NCBI GenBank assembly: GCA_034432755.1
Contig: DAOUBQ010000063.1
Location: 22,560-86,559, forward strand
Direction: 5' to 3'
From: UBA5195 sp034432755
Lineage (GTDB): Bacteria > Chloroflexota > Anaerolineae > Anaerolineales > Villigracilaceae
DNA: 64,000 bases
The notes below the pieces were generated by a model. The model was not told the origin of the DNA. It did no database searches and worked only from the letters and a program-made list of their open reading frames with translations. Position 1 is the first letter of the stretch, and each line of letters opens with the position of its first letter. The translations under genes and the position numbers were made by a program. Shown here piece after piece: positions 1-6,873 of the stretch.

Positions 1-405
1 AAACTGGGCGAGAAACCCATCCGCTGGATTGTGGATGACGCGCTCAAGTTTGTCCAGCGCGAGAGGCGGCGCGGGGCGAAGTATGACGGAATCATCCTCG
101 ACCCGCCTAAGTTTGGGCGCGGGCCAAAGGGCGAGGTGTGGGAAGTGTACGAATCGCTGCCGGTGCTGCTGGGAGCCTGTCGGGCTGTATTAAGCGAACA
201 GCCGTTGTTCCTCTCGCTGACGGTGTACGCCGTGCGCGCTTCGGCGGTGCACTTGCACCAGGCCCTGAGCGAGATGATGCACCCCTTTGATGGAATGACA
301 GAGGCCGGTGAATTGGTGACGCGCGAAACCTCGAAGGGCAGGTTGCTCTCTCAGGCGGTGTATGCCCGCTGGGGCGGGCAGCGGATGGTCTCAACGGATG
401 AATAA
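1..405 (+). CDS. Class I SAM-dependent rRNA-type methyltransferase (RlmI-like), C-terminal part
   Basis: The reading frame is open from the first base, so this is the C-terminal 134 residues of a longer protein. It contains the motif IV sequence ILDPPKFGRG, typical of the SAM-dependent methyltransferase group that includes RlmI, followed by the usual end of the Rossmann domain with LFLSLTVYAV and the final beta strands. Members of this group methylate bases in 23S rRNA. The substrate here cannot be told from the fragment, because the N-terminal RNA-binding (PUA) part would lie outside the window. The stop is followed by about 75 bases without a clear terminator before the next gene on the same strand. 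Confidence 0.75.
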   Translation, partial: KLGEKPIRWIVDDALKFVQRERRRGAKYDGIILDPPKFGRGPKGEVWEVYESLPVLLGACRAVLSEQPLFLSLTVYAVRASAVHLHQALSEMMHPFDGMTEAGELVTRETSKGRLLSQAVYARWGGQRMVSTDE

Positions 406-481
406 CGGATGCGCGGATTCTTTTACTGGACAAAAACCTTGGCAACCTTTGCGGTTTACTTTCTAAAAAACGGAGATTGGT

Positions 482-1519
482 ATGTCCCTGCACAATGAAA
501 TTTTTGAACAGCCCAAACGTTTGAAAAATTTGCTGTATCACCAGCGCACCACGGCGGAGCAGATTGCCGCCAAAATTCGCGCGCGCGATATAAAGTACGT
601 CTTTTTGGCGGCGCGCGGCACGTCCGATAACGCCGGGCGCTATGCCAATTACCTGTGGGGTGCCTTCAATCGGCTGCCAATTGCGCTGGCGACGCCTTCG
701 CTGTTTACATACTACGCGCAGCCTCCGCGGCTGGATGGGGCGCTGGTGGTGGGGGTGTCGCAGTCGGGAAAATCGCCCGACATCGTGAGCGTGCTGGAGG
801 AGGGCCGCCGCCAGGGCTGCCTGACCCTGACGGTAACCAACGCGCCCGATTCCCCGCTGGCGCAGGCCGCCGACTTGGTGTTCGACATCCAGGCCGGGCC
901 TGAAAAGGCTGTGGCCGCGACCAAAACGTACACCACTGAACTGATGGCGCTGGCAATGATTTCGGCAGCGATGCGGGGCGAGGCCCAGGGCTGGCAGGAA
1001 CTGGAAAAAGTTCCGGCCTGGGTGGAAGAACTCCTGGGGCAGGATACCGAAATCGAACGCATGGTGCAGCGCTATCGCTATATGAATCAGTGTGTGGTGC
1101 TGGGACGCGGCTTCAACTACGCCACTGCCTTCGAGTGGGCGCTCAAACTGAAGGAACTCACTTACATCATCGCTGAGCCATACTCCTCGGCAGACTTCCA
1201 GCACGGGCCAATCGCAATGGTCGAGGGCGGTTTTCCGGTGCTGGCGGTTACACCACAGGGCAAGGTTTTCGATTCCATGCTGGAGATGCTCACCCACCTG
1301 CACCAGAGCCAGAATGCCGAGTTGGTAGTGATTTCAGACGAGGAACGCGCGCTCAGATTGGCGCAATCTCCCATTCGCTTGCCCGCCGGAATCCCAGAAT
1401 GGTTAACCCCGCTGGTAGCGATTGTGGCCGGGCAGTTGTTCGCCTGCCATCTGACGCGCGCCAAAGGCTACGATACCGAAAAACCGCGCAGCATTACAAA
1501 GGTAACGGAAACACATTAG
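482..1519 (+). CDS. Double-SIS sugar-phosphate isomerase/deaminase (GlmS C-terminal-like, possible NagB-II)
   Basis: A 345-residue protein with two SIS domains (about 30-165 and 190-335). The phosphosugar-binding loops ARGTSDNAG (residues 44-52) and SQSGKSPD (93-100) are clear, and the C-terminus ends in a PRSITK motif like the GlmS isomerase tail. The glutamine-hydrolysing N-terminal domain of GlmS is absent, so it cannot make glucosamine-6-P from glutamine. Proteins of this build are usually glucosamine-6-phosphate deaminases (NagB-II) or related ketose/aldose isomerases. It starts with an ATG preceded by GGAGATTGGT. A Crp/Fnr regulator follows 14 bases downstream and could be co-transcribed. 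The exact substrate is inference. Confidence 0.8.
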   Translation: MSLHNEIFEQPKRLKNLLYHQRTTAEQIAAKIRARDIKYVFLAARGTSDNAGRYANYLWGAFNRLPIALATPSLFTYYAQPPRLDGALVVGVSQSGKSPDIVSVLEEGRRQGCLTLTVTNAPDSPLAQAADLVFDIQAGPEKAVAATKTYTTELMALAMISAAMRGEAQGWQELEKVPAWVEELLGQDTEIERMVQRYRYMNQCVVLGRGFNYATAFEWALKLKELTYIIAEPYSSADFQHGPIAMVEGGFPVLAVTPQGKVFDSMLEMLTHLHQSQNAELVVISDEERALRLAQSPIRLPAGIPEWLTPLVAIVAGQLFACHLTRAKGYDTEKPRSITKVTETH

Positions 1520-1533
1520 TTCCCCTTCTCCTC

Positions 1534-2244
1534 ATGACCAACACCACCTTTTTCGAAGCCGCAATCCTCCGTGTGGCGGTTTTCCGCGAAGCAAGCAATG
1601 AAGATGTGAAAGCCATTGCCCGCCTGGGCATTTTGCGCGCGGTTGAGGAGGGTGGCTTCTTTTTCCTGCAAGGCGACCCGGCGGAGTATCTCTACATCCT
1701 GCTGACAGGCCGCGCCAAACTGTGTCAGATTGCGCCAGACGGCCAGCAGGTTAACCTGCGAACGCTGAACCCATACCAGTTGTTTGGCGCGGTTGGCGCA
1801 ATTGACCCTTTGGCGAACTATCCGGCCTGCGCCCAGGCGCTGGAGGATAGTTCGGCCATTGCCATCCCCGCCGTCGAGTTTCGCAAGTTGCTCGAACAGC
1901 GTCCGCACCTGTCTTTTGGCCTGATGAAGCTGATGACGGGTTATATTTCGGAGATGCAAAACCGCTACCGCGAGATGGCAACCGAAAAGGTGGAGCAGCG
2001 CATTGCGCGGGTTTTGTTGCGGCTGGCAGGGCAAGCGGGGGTGCGCGTGGAAGAGGGCGTGCTCATCGAACTGCCGTTTTCGCGCCAGGATTTGGCCGAA
2101 ATGGCCGGGACGACGCTCTACACCGTCAGCCGCATTTTGAGTGCCTGGGAAAAGCAAAAACTGATTGCCACCGGTCGTGAACGGGTAACGCTGACCAATC
2201 CACATGCGGTGATGAGATTGGCCGAGGGATTGGATGAGCAATAG
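1534..2244 (+). CDS. Crp/Fnr-family transcriptional regulator
   Basis: A 236-residue protein with a cyclic-nucleotide-binding fold (about 15-130; FFLQGDPAEYLYILLTG), a long dimerisation helix and a winged helix-turn-helix (about 165-225). No N-terminal cysteine cluster for a [4Fe-4S] centre is present, so it is not an FNR-type oxygen sensor; a Dnr/NnrR-like NO-responsive role is possible because nirS lies just downstream. The recognition helix reads TTLYTVSRIL: the Ser-Arg pair of FNR-like proteins is kept, but the Glu that normally contacts the TTGAT half-site is a Tyr. The ATG at 1534 was chosen because upstream in-frame codons overlap the preceding gene and carry no conserved sequence. Confidence 0.85.
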   Translation: MTNTTFFEAAILRVAVFREASNEDVKAIARLGILRAVEEGGFFFLQGDPAEYLYILLTGRAKLCQIAPDGQQVNLRTLNPYQLFGAVGAIDPLANYPACAQALEDSSAIAIPAVEFRKLLEQRPHLSFGLMKLMTGYISEMQNRYREMATEKVEQRIARVLLRLAGQAGVRVEEGVLIELPFSRQDLAEMAGTTLYTVSRILSAWEKQKLIATGRERVTLTNPHAVMRLAEGLDEQ

Positions 2245-2275
2245 AAGCATTTCGGACAACATTTGCAAATAGATA

Positions 2276-2318
2276 CGCCTTCTTTGCGCAAGCGCAAAGA
2301 AGGCGTTGTTCTTTTTTA
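2276..2318 (+). terminator. Rho-independent terminator after the Crp/Fnr gene
   Basis: Arms CGCCTTCTTTGCGC (2276-2289) and GCGCAAAGAAGGCG (2292-2305) form a long perfect stem followed by a T-rich stretch (TTGTTCTTTTTT). It separates the regulator gene from the DUF1858-nirS pair, whose first start codon lies only about 27 bases past the stem. Confidence 0.75.
2284..2297. promoter_or_regulatory. Candidate Crp/Fnr-type operator upstream of DUF1858-nirS
   Basis: TTGCGCAAGCGCAA has the TTG-N8-CAA geometry of Crp/Fnr-family sites (FNR: TTGAT-N4-ATCAA) and is centred about 41 bases before the ATG at 2332. A weak -10-like TTTACT lies at 2315-2320. The same bases form the top of the terminator stem, so the symmetry may simply be the hairpin. 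The assignment to the adjacent regulator is inference. Confidence 0.35.
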
Positions 2319-2331
2319 CTACACTTGCAGC

Positions 2332-2544
2332 ATGGAACCGATTCTGGGTGCAAATTGGACGGCTGACGAGGTGATGAAAACCTACCCTGAGACGGTATCT
2401 GTTTTCCTGTCCCTGAAAATGGCTTGCGTGGGTTGCTCTCTGGAGCGTTTTTGCTCGCTGCAGGAGGTGGCCGCGGCTTACCAGTTGCCGCTCGAGTTTT
2501 TGCTTGCCAAATTGCACGAATCGATTCAAATTGCAACCGAATGA
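2332..2544 (+). CDS. DUF1858 domain protein (small redox/disulfide domain)
   Basis: A 70-residue protein matching the DUF1858 family: an N-terminal helix with the MKTYPETVSVFLS pattern, the paired-cysteine motif MACVGC (CxxC), then a short helical tail. The family is often found next to or fused with hybrid-cluster and nitrogen-oxide metabolism proteins and is thought to be a redox-active disulfide domain. The ATG at 2332 is used because the longer frame would run through the terminator stem. It ends 10 bases before nirS on the same strand, so the two are probably one transcript and the protein may serve NO/nitrite metabolism. Confidence 0.7.
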   Translation: MEPILGANWTADEVMKTYPETVSVFLSLKMACVGCSLERFCSLQEVAAAYQLPLEFLLAKLHESIQIATE

Positions 2545-2554
2545 GGAGAATCGT

Positions 2555-4978
2555 ATGAAAGGACTTAAGTTTATTCAGGCTGGTTTGTTGTTGCTGCTGG
2601 CCGGTATTTTGGCGGCTTGCGCCGGGGCTGGCGAGGTGGTCAACACCGAGTACATCCTGACCACTGCCATGCGCGATGGTCAGTTTGTCTATTTGGGGGT
2701 GGATGGCGAAATCAACGGCGTGGTTAACCCGGCCTTGCGCGCCGAACCTGGTGAGCGCATTACCGTGGTGTTGGTTAACAGCGGCGAAGGAACGCATGAT
2801 ATCGTCTTTACCCTGCCCAGTGGTCAAAAGGTGCAGTCGGACAAAATCAGCAAACAGGGTGAGACAACTTCCCTCACGTTTACCGTCCCCAAACAGGATG
2901 CTGCCATCGCGTATTATGATTCATCTCATGAGAAACTTGGGATGAAGGGCCTCCTGTTGGTAGGTAACGCCCAACCCGAATCCGCCGAGAAAGCGGAACA
3001 GCCCGCCGCCCAGGCAGAAAAACCCGCCGGGTTGTACGACAAAGAACTGGCTCTGGCGGCTATTCAAAAAGGCGGCTGTACCGCCTGTCACACCATCCCT
3101 GGCGCAGCCGGGGCTGGCACAATTGGCCCCGACCTGAGCAAAATCGGTCAGGTGGTGAAAGCGCGCCTGGAAAGCGGTGAATATACCGGCATGGCGAAAA
3201 CGGTCGAGGAATACCTGAATGAGTCGATTCAGTCGCCAGATGCGTTTACTGCGCCGACTTGCCCAACCGGGCCGTGCGCCAAAGGGCAGATGCCCGCTTC
3301 GCTGGCGCAAGTCCTCAGCGCGGATGAACTGAAGGCGGTGGTGAACTTCCTGGCGGCGCTTCCGGGCGGGGCTCCTGCTGTGACAACGGAAGCAGGCTCC
3401 GGGGAGTCCGCGTCCGCCGCGCCCCTGGGGGCAGCGCCCACGCTAACCGACGAGGAATTTGCCTGGGCCAGGCAAACCTTTTTTGAGCGGTGCGCGGGTT
3501 GTCATGGCACTTTAAGAAAAGGCGCCACCGGCCCGGCGCTTACGCCCGATAAGACCCTGCCCAAAGGAACGCTTGGCCTGGCGGCTATCATTTTCAACGG
3601 CACAAATCGCGGAATGCCCGATTGGGGCAAGCAGGGGATTCTGTCTCAGGAACAAACGGAGGTGATGGCGAAATTCCTGCAAAATGAGCCGCCTGCTCCG
3701 CCAGAGTTGTCGCTGCAACAGATGAAGGATTCGTGGCAATTGATTACGCCCGTCTCCCAACGCCCCACCAGCCCGCAAACCACGCGCAACATTGACAATT
3801 ATTTCATTGTGACTCTGCGGGATGCCGGGCAGGTGGCAATTATTGACGGTGACACCTATGAAATCGTCAACACGGTGGATAGCGGTTATGCGGTGCATAT
3901 TACCCGCATGTCGGCCAGCGGGCGCTACGCCTATGTGATTGGGCGCGATGGCCGCCTGGCGCTGATTGACCTGTGGATGGAAAAGCCGCAAGTGGTGGCG
4001 CGGGTGCAGACCTGTTACGACGCCCGCTCGGTGGAAGTGAGCAAGTACGAGGGGTCGGAAGGCGATTTCCGCGACAAGTACGCGATTACCGGCTGTTACT
4101 GGCCGCCGCACTTCGTCATTCTCGATGGGCAAACGCTCGAACCGATGAAAGTTGTTTCCAGCCGGGGCTATACAGTCACCAGCGGTGAGTATCACCCCGA
4201 ACCGCGTGTGGCGAGTATTTTGGCCTCGCACTACAAACCAGAATGGATTGTGAATGTCAAGGAAACCGGGCAAATCTGGATAGTGAACTACCTCGACCCG
4301 CTCAACCCGACCATCAAGATGATTAACGCCGCACTCTTTTTGCACGACGGCGGGCTGGACGCGTCGCACCGCTATTTCCTGGTGGCGGCCAACCAGTCCC
4401 ACAAAATTGCGGTGGTTGATTTAAAAACCGGCGGACTGGCGGGGATTGTGGATGTGGGCGCGGTGCCGCACCCCGGACGCGGCGCGAACTGGATTGACCC
4501 TGACTTTGGCCCGGTCTGGAGCACGCCGCACCTGGGCGAGGCTTCCGTGATGTCGGTGGGGACGGACCCTGAAGGCCACTCCTCCAGCGCCTGGAAAGCC
4601 GTCCGCACCACCGAATTACCCGGCTCTGGCAGTCTGTTCATCAAGACCCACCCCAAAAGCCAGTGGATTTGGGTAGATATGACCCTCAACTCCGACCCGG
4701 CTCTGGCGCGCACCATCTGCGTGATTGCCAAAGCCGACCCGTCGAAGGTTCACAAGTGCTGGGAGATTGGCACCTACGGACGCGCCGTCCATTTTGAGTA
4801 CAACAAAGAGGGCAGCGAGGTCTGGGTCAGCCTGTGGGGTGACGCCGCCAAACCGGGCGAAACGGGTGAGATTGTGGTTTACGATGACGCCACGCTGGAG
4901 GAGAAGGCTCGTATCAAGGATTTGATTACGCCAACCGGCAAGTTCAATGTCCACAACACGGTGAACGATATTTACTAA
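2555..4978 (+). CDS. nirS: Cytochrome cd1 nitrite reductase with N-terminal cupredoxin-like domain and two cytochrome c domains
   Basis: Periplasmic nitrite reductase (nitrite to NO). The 807-residue protein is far longer than standard NirS (roughly 560-600). Order: lipoprotein signal with lipobox LAAC (Cys22); cupredoxin-like domain (about 30-138); cytochrome c with CTACH at 175-179 and a distal Met near 246; second cytochrome c with CAGCH at 313-317 and Met354; heme d1 eight-blade propeller (about 400-807) with the proximal-His motif GYAVHITRMSASGRY, EYHPEPRV and the active-site-type ASH and ASHRYF histidines. In the cupredoxin domain His81, His125 and Met130 are present, but the usual ligand Cys position is Asp122 (YYD instead of YYC). 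The start at 2555 has GAGGAGA upstream. No heme d1 biosynthesis genes are in this window. Confidence 0.93.
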   Translation: MKGLKFIQAGLLLLLAGILAACAGAGEVVNTEYILTTAMRDGQFVYLGVDGEINGVVNPALRAEPGERITVVLVNSGEGTHDIVFTLPSGQKVQSDKISKQGETTSLTFTVPKQDAAIAYYDSSHEKLGMKGLLLVGNAQPESAEKAEQPAAQAEKPAGLYDKELALAAIQKGGCTACHTIPGAAGAGTIGPDLSKIGQVVKARLESGEYTGMAKTVEEYLNESIQSPDAFTAPTCPTGPCAKGQMPASLAQVLSADELKAVVNFLAALPGGAPAVTTEAGSGESASAAPLGAAPTLTDEEFAWARQTFFERCAGCHGTLRKGATGPALTPDKTLPKGTLGLAAIIFNGTNRGMPDWGKQGILSQEQTEVMAKFLQNEPPAPPELSLQQMKDSWQLITPVSQRPTSPQTTRNIDNYFIVTLRDAGQVAIIDGDTYEIVNTVDSGYAVHITRMSASGRYAYVIGRDGRLALIDLWMEKPQVVARVQTCYDARSVEVSKYEGSEGDFRDKYAITGCYWPPHFVILDGQTLEPMKVVSSRGYTVTSGEYHPEPRVASILASHYKPEWIVNVKETGQIWIVNYLDPLNPTIKMINAALFLHDGGLDASHRYFLVAANQSHKIAVVDLKTGGLAGIVDVGAVPHPGRGANWIDPDFGPVWSTPHLGEASVMSVGTDPEGHSSSAWKAVRTTELPGSGSLFIKTHPKSQWIWVDMTLNSDPALARTICVIAKADPSKVHKCWEIGTYGRAVHFEYNKEGSEVWVSLWGDAAKPGETGEIVVYDDATLEEKARIKDLITPTGKFNVHNTVNDIY

Positions 4979-4985
4979 ACGCCTT

Positions 4986-5050
4986 AACCGCCCCGAAGGC
5001 TGTCTCTTACGCGGCACATCGCCATCAAACAGCCTTCGGGACGGTTATTT
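4986..5050. terminator. Bidirectional terminator between nirS and the chbG remnant
   Basis: Arms AACCG..CCGAAGGCTGT (4986-5003) and ACAGCCTTCGG..CGGTT (5029-5046) pair across a loop of about 25 bases. It lies between convergent genes. Its CCGAAGG core is shared with terminators at 31196 and 52149. Confidence 0.7.
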
Positions 5051-5298
5051 ACATTGCGCAAAACTGACCCGTTGGATGCCGCGTTTTTCGACTTCGGCGC
5101 GCATTTGGGGGTCGTTCAATACCTCCAACTGGGTGTGGCGCTGCCAGGCCTAGACCGATTCGCGGTCAAAGGCTTCATCTACATTCATCACGGCTATCGT
5201 AGATGTCACCATTCTGCGCAGGTGGGCAGGACAGATACCGCGCAAAATGTCAGCCGTGCGGCCATAGTCGTCAGCGTTGATAATCAGGCGGGGGGCAT
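5045..5298 (-). pseudogene. Decayed ChbG/YdjC-type carbohydrate deacetylase
   Basis: Translated by hand on the minus strand, this region gives RLIINADDYGRTADILRG, VTSTIAVMNV and, at the other end, EVLNDPQMRAEVEKRGI. These are the start and end of the ChbG/YdjC polysaccharide deacetylase family (normally about 250-290 residues). Only about 80 codons remain, so the middle of the gene is deleted. There is an in-frame TAG at the join, and the start is frameshifted: the ATG at 5298 is followed by six Cs, whereas seven would give M-P-P-R-L-I-I. The ATG sits 7 bases after the GH4 stop, so the gene was once the second gene of that operon. Confidence 0.75.
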
Positions 5299-5305
5299 GG
5301 CTGGC

Positions 5306-6604
5306 TCACTTCCAAAATTGGGGCAGGTGTTCACGGTGCGTTTCGAGCATGTCATCCAACACAGCCTGAACTTTATCGCCTTTCGGGCCGAGCGGATGCA
5401 CCATCAGCGCCTGGTAGGCGGCGTCGCGGTCGCCGTGAACCGCGGCCTCGACGGTCAGAAGTTCGTAGGCTTTGACGGCCGCTATCAGGCCAAATTGGGC
5501 CGGAGGCAGGGGTTCTGTTGAAATGGGGATAACGCCGCTCTTTTTGACCGTAGCGGGCATTTCCAGCACCCAGTCGGCTGGCCATTCGGCCACTGCGCCG
5601 TTGTTCTTGATGTTGACAATGTGCGTCTCGCCCAGGTCGTTGTAATGCGCGTTGAGTAGCTGCGTGGCAACGGTTGAATAATAGGCTCCGCCGCGCTTCA
5701 TCAAATCGGCGGGGGGTTCTTTCAGTCCCGGGTCGGCATATTGTTCCAGCAGCCCTTTTTCGACCTGAATGACTTCGTCGGCGCGGGAGGGCGGCCAATT
5801 TTGTTGCGCGGCTACTTTTTTCTCCGTGTAGTAGAAGTATTGCAGGTAATAGTTCGGAATCATGCGGGTGATTTCAATCATGCGCGGGTCCCATTCGGGG
5901 TGTTCCTGCCCCTTGAGTTCCTTGATGAACTCCCCGATGACCTGCGGCCAGACATCCTCGCCGTCAACAGTGAATCCGCGATGCCAGGAAAGATGATTCA
6001 GGCCGAGGGTTTTCAATTCGGTATGGGAAATGTTGATTTTCCGCCCGGTGGCCTTTTCGATGCCTTCGACAATCTTCATCTTGGCCCCAATGGGGACGTT
6101 GCACACGCCGACGGAAGGTGTATCAGCGGCATATTTGCTGAGTGCCTGGGTAACGAGTCCTGCCGGATTGGTAAAGTTAACAAGCATTGCGCCGGGTTTG
6201 GCGAGTTCCCGCATATCCTGGGCGATTTTTAAGATGACCGGAATGGTGCGCAGGGCTTTGCCCATCCCGCCTACGCCGGTGGTTTCCTGTCCCACCAGGC
6301 CGTGCCGCAGCCCGAGGTATTCATCGCGGCGGCGGGCTTCCATGTGACCGATGCGCAACTGCGTGGTGACATAATCCGCGTCTCTGACCGCCTCGCGCTG
6401 GTCGGTGGTCAGGACAACTTTAAAGGGGCTGCCCTTGAACTCGACCATGCGTTGGGCAAAGCCGCCGACGATGTCGAGGCGTTCTTTGTCAATATCCATC
6501 AACCATAATTCATCAAGGGGAAATTGTTCGCGGCGCGCCAGGAATCCATTCACGAGTTCGGGTGTGTAGGTGGAACCACCGCCAAAGACCGCTACTTTCA
6601 GCAT
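5306..6604 (-). CDS. Glycoside hydrolase family 4 (6-phospho-beta-glucosidase-like)
   Basis: A 432-residue GH4 enzyme. It has the N-terminal Rossmann motif GGGSTYTPEL (8-17), NFTNPAG (143-149), and the metal-binding residues Cys168 (CNVPIG) and His204 (GLNHLSW). GH4 enzymes hydrolyse glycosides by an NAD+- and Mn2+-dependent oxidation/elimination mechanism, acting in the cytoplasm, commonly on 6-phosphoglycosides. The gene lies downstream of a LacI-type regulator on the same strand and upstream of a broken deacetylase, which points to a former (chito)oligosaccharide utilisation operon. No PTS or sugar transporter is in the window. A hairpin with a T-run sits just before the ribosome-binding site AAGGACA. 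Confidence 0.88.
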   Translation of the reverse strand: MLKVAVFGGGSTYTPELVNGFLARREQFPLDELWLMDIDKERLDIVGGFAQRMVEFKGSPFKVVLTTDQREAVRDADYVTTQLRIGHMEARRRDEYLGLRHGLVGQETTGVGGMGKALRTIPVILKIAQDMRELAKPGAMLVNFTNPAGLVTQALSKYAADTPSVGVCNVPIGAKMKIVEGIEKATGRKINISHTELKTLGLNHLSWHRGFTVDGEDVWPQVIGEFIKELKGQEHPEWDPRMIEITRMIPNYYLQYFYYTEKKVAAQQNWPPSRADEVIQVEKGLLEQYADPGLKEPPADLMKRGGAYYSTVATQLLNAHYNDLGETHIVNIKNNGAVAEWPADWVLEMPATVKKSGVIPISTEPLPPAQFGLIAAVKAYELLTVEAAVHGDRDAAYQALMVHPLGPKGDKVQAVLDDMLETHREHLPQFWK

Positions 6605-6620
6605 AAACTTGTCCTTTCTT

Positions 6621-6663
6621 GAAAAAATGCCGTTTTCCGATGCGCGAGTATCGAGAAAACGGC
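6621..6663 (-). promoter_or_regulatory. Terminator-like hairpin in the GH4 leader (possible attenuator)
   Basis: On the minus strand GCCGTTTTC (6663-6655) pairs with GAAAACGGC (6637-6629), with extra pairing inside, and is followed at once by six Ts. The GH4 start codon is only about 20 bases further on, and the lacI gene already has its own terminator at 6716-6752. A strong terminator this close to the start would have to be read through or antiterminated for the gene to be expressed. Confidence 0.5.
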
Positions 6664-6715
6664 TGTGGGAGCAGTAATTTCTTTTGATTGGTGCAACTTT
6701 ACCCTATGATATTGT

Positions 6716-6752
6716 TAAAAAAGAATGCGCAAGTTTCGCTTCGCACATTCTT
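6716..6752 (-). terminator. Rho-independent terminator of the LacI-type regulator
   Basis: On the minus strand AAGAATGTGC pairs with GCGCATTCTT (one G-U pair) around an 11-base loop, followed by a run of Ts. It lies about 120 bases past the regulator stop. Confidence 0.65.
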
Positions 6753-6762
6753 GCCCTCACCC

Positions 6763-6832
6763 CTGCCTCTCTCCCGGCGGGAGAGGGGTGTCATCTATCA
6801 TTGGGGATGTCCCCCTCCCCTTTTGGGGAGGG
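6763..6832. repeat. Two-hairpin REP-like intergenic repeat
   Basis: CTCTCCC-GGC-GGGAGAG (6769-6785) and CCCTCCCC-TTTT-GGGGAGGG (6813-6832) are two perfect short hairpins in a C/G-rich tract preceded by CCCTCACCCC. This composition resembles the repetitive extragenic palindromes scattered in many genomes. Only one copy is in the window, so repetition cannot be shown here. Confidence 0.4.
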
Positions 6833-6873
6833 CCAGGGTAAGGGAAATTTTAACGCCGTACGATGGTGCCTTG

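Noticed and set aside
107..4402. Long antisense frames (for example 107-1303, 1516-2529 and 3512-4402 on the minus strand)
   Set aside because: They lie opposite genes with clear family motifs and are His/Arg/Gln-rich, as expected for shadows of high-GC codons. None shows a domain.
2555..4978. Copper nitrite reductase (NirK) based on the cupredoxin domain
   Set aside because: Only one cupredoxin-like domain is present, with no Cys ligand and no type 2 site. The C-terminal half is clearly the heme d1 propeller.
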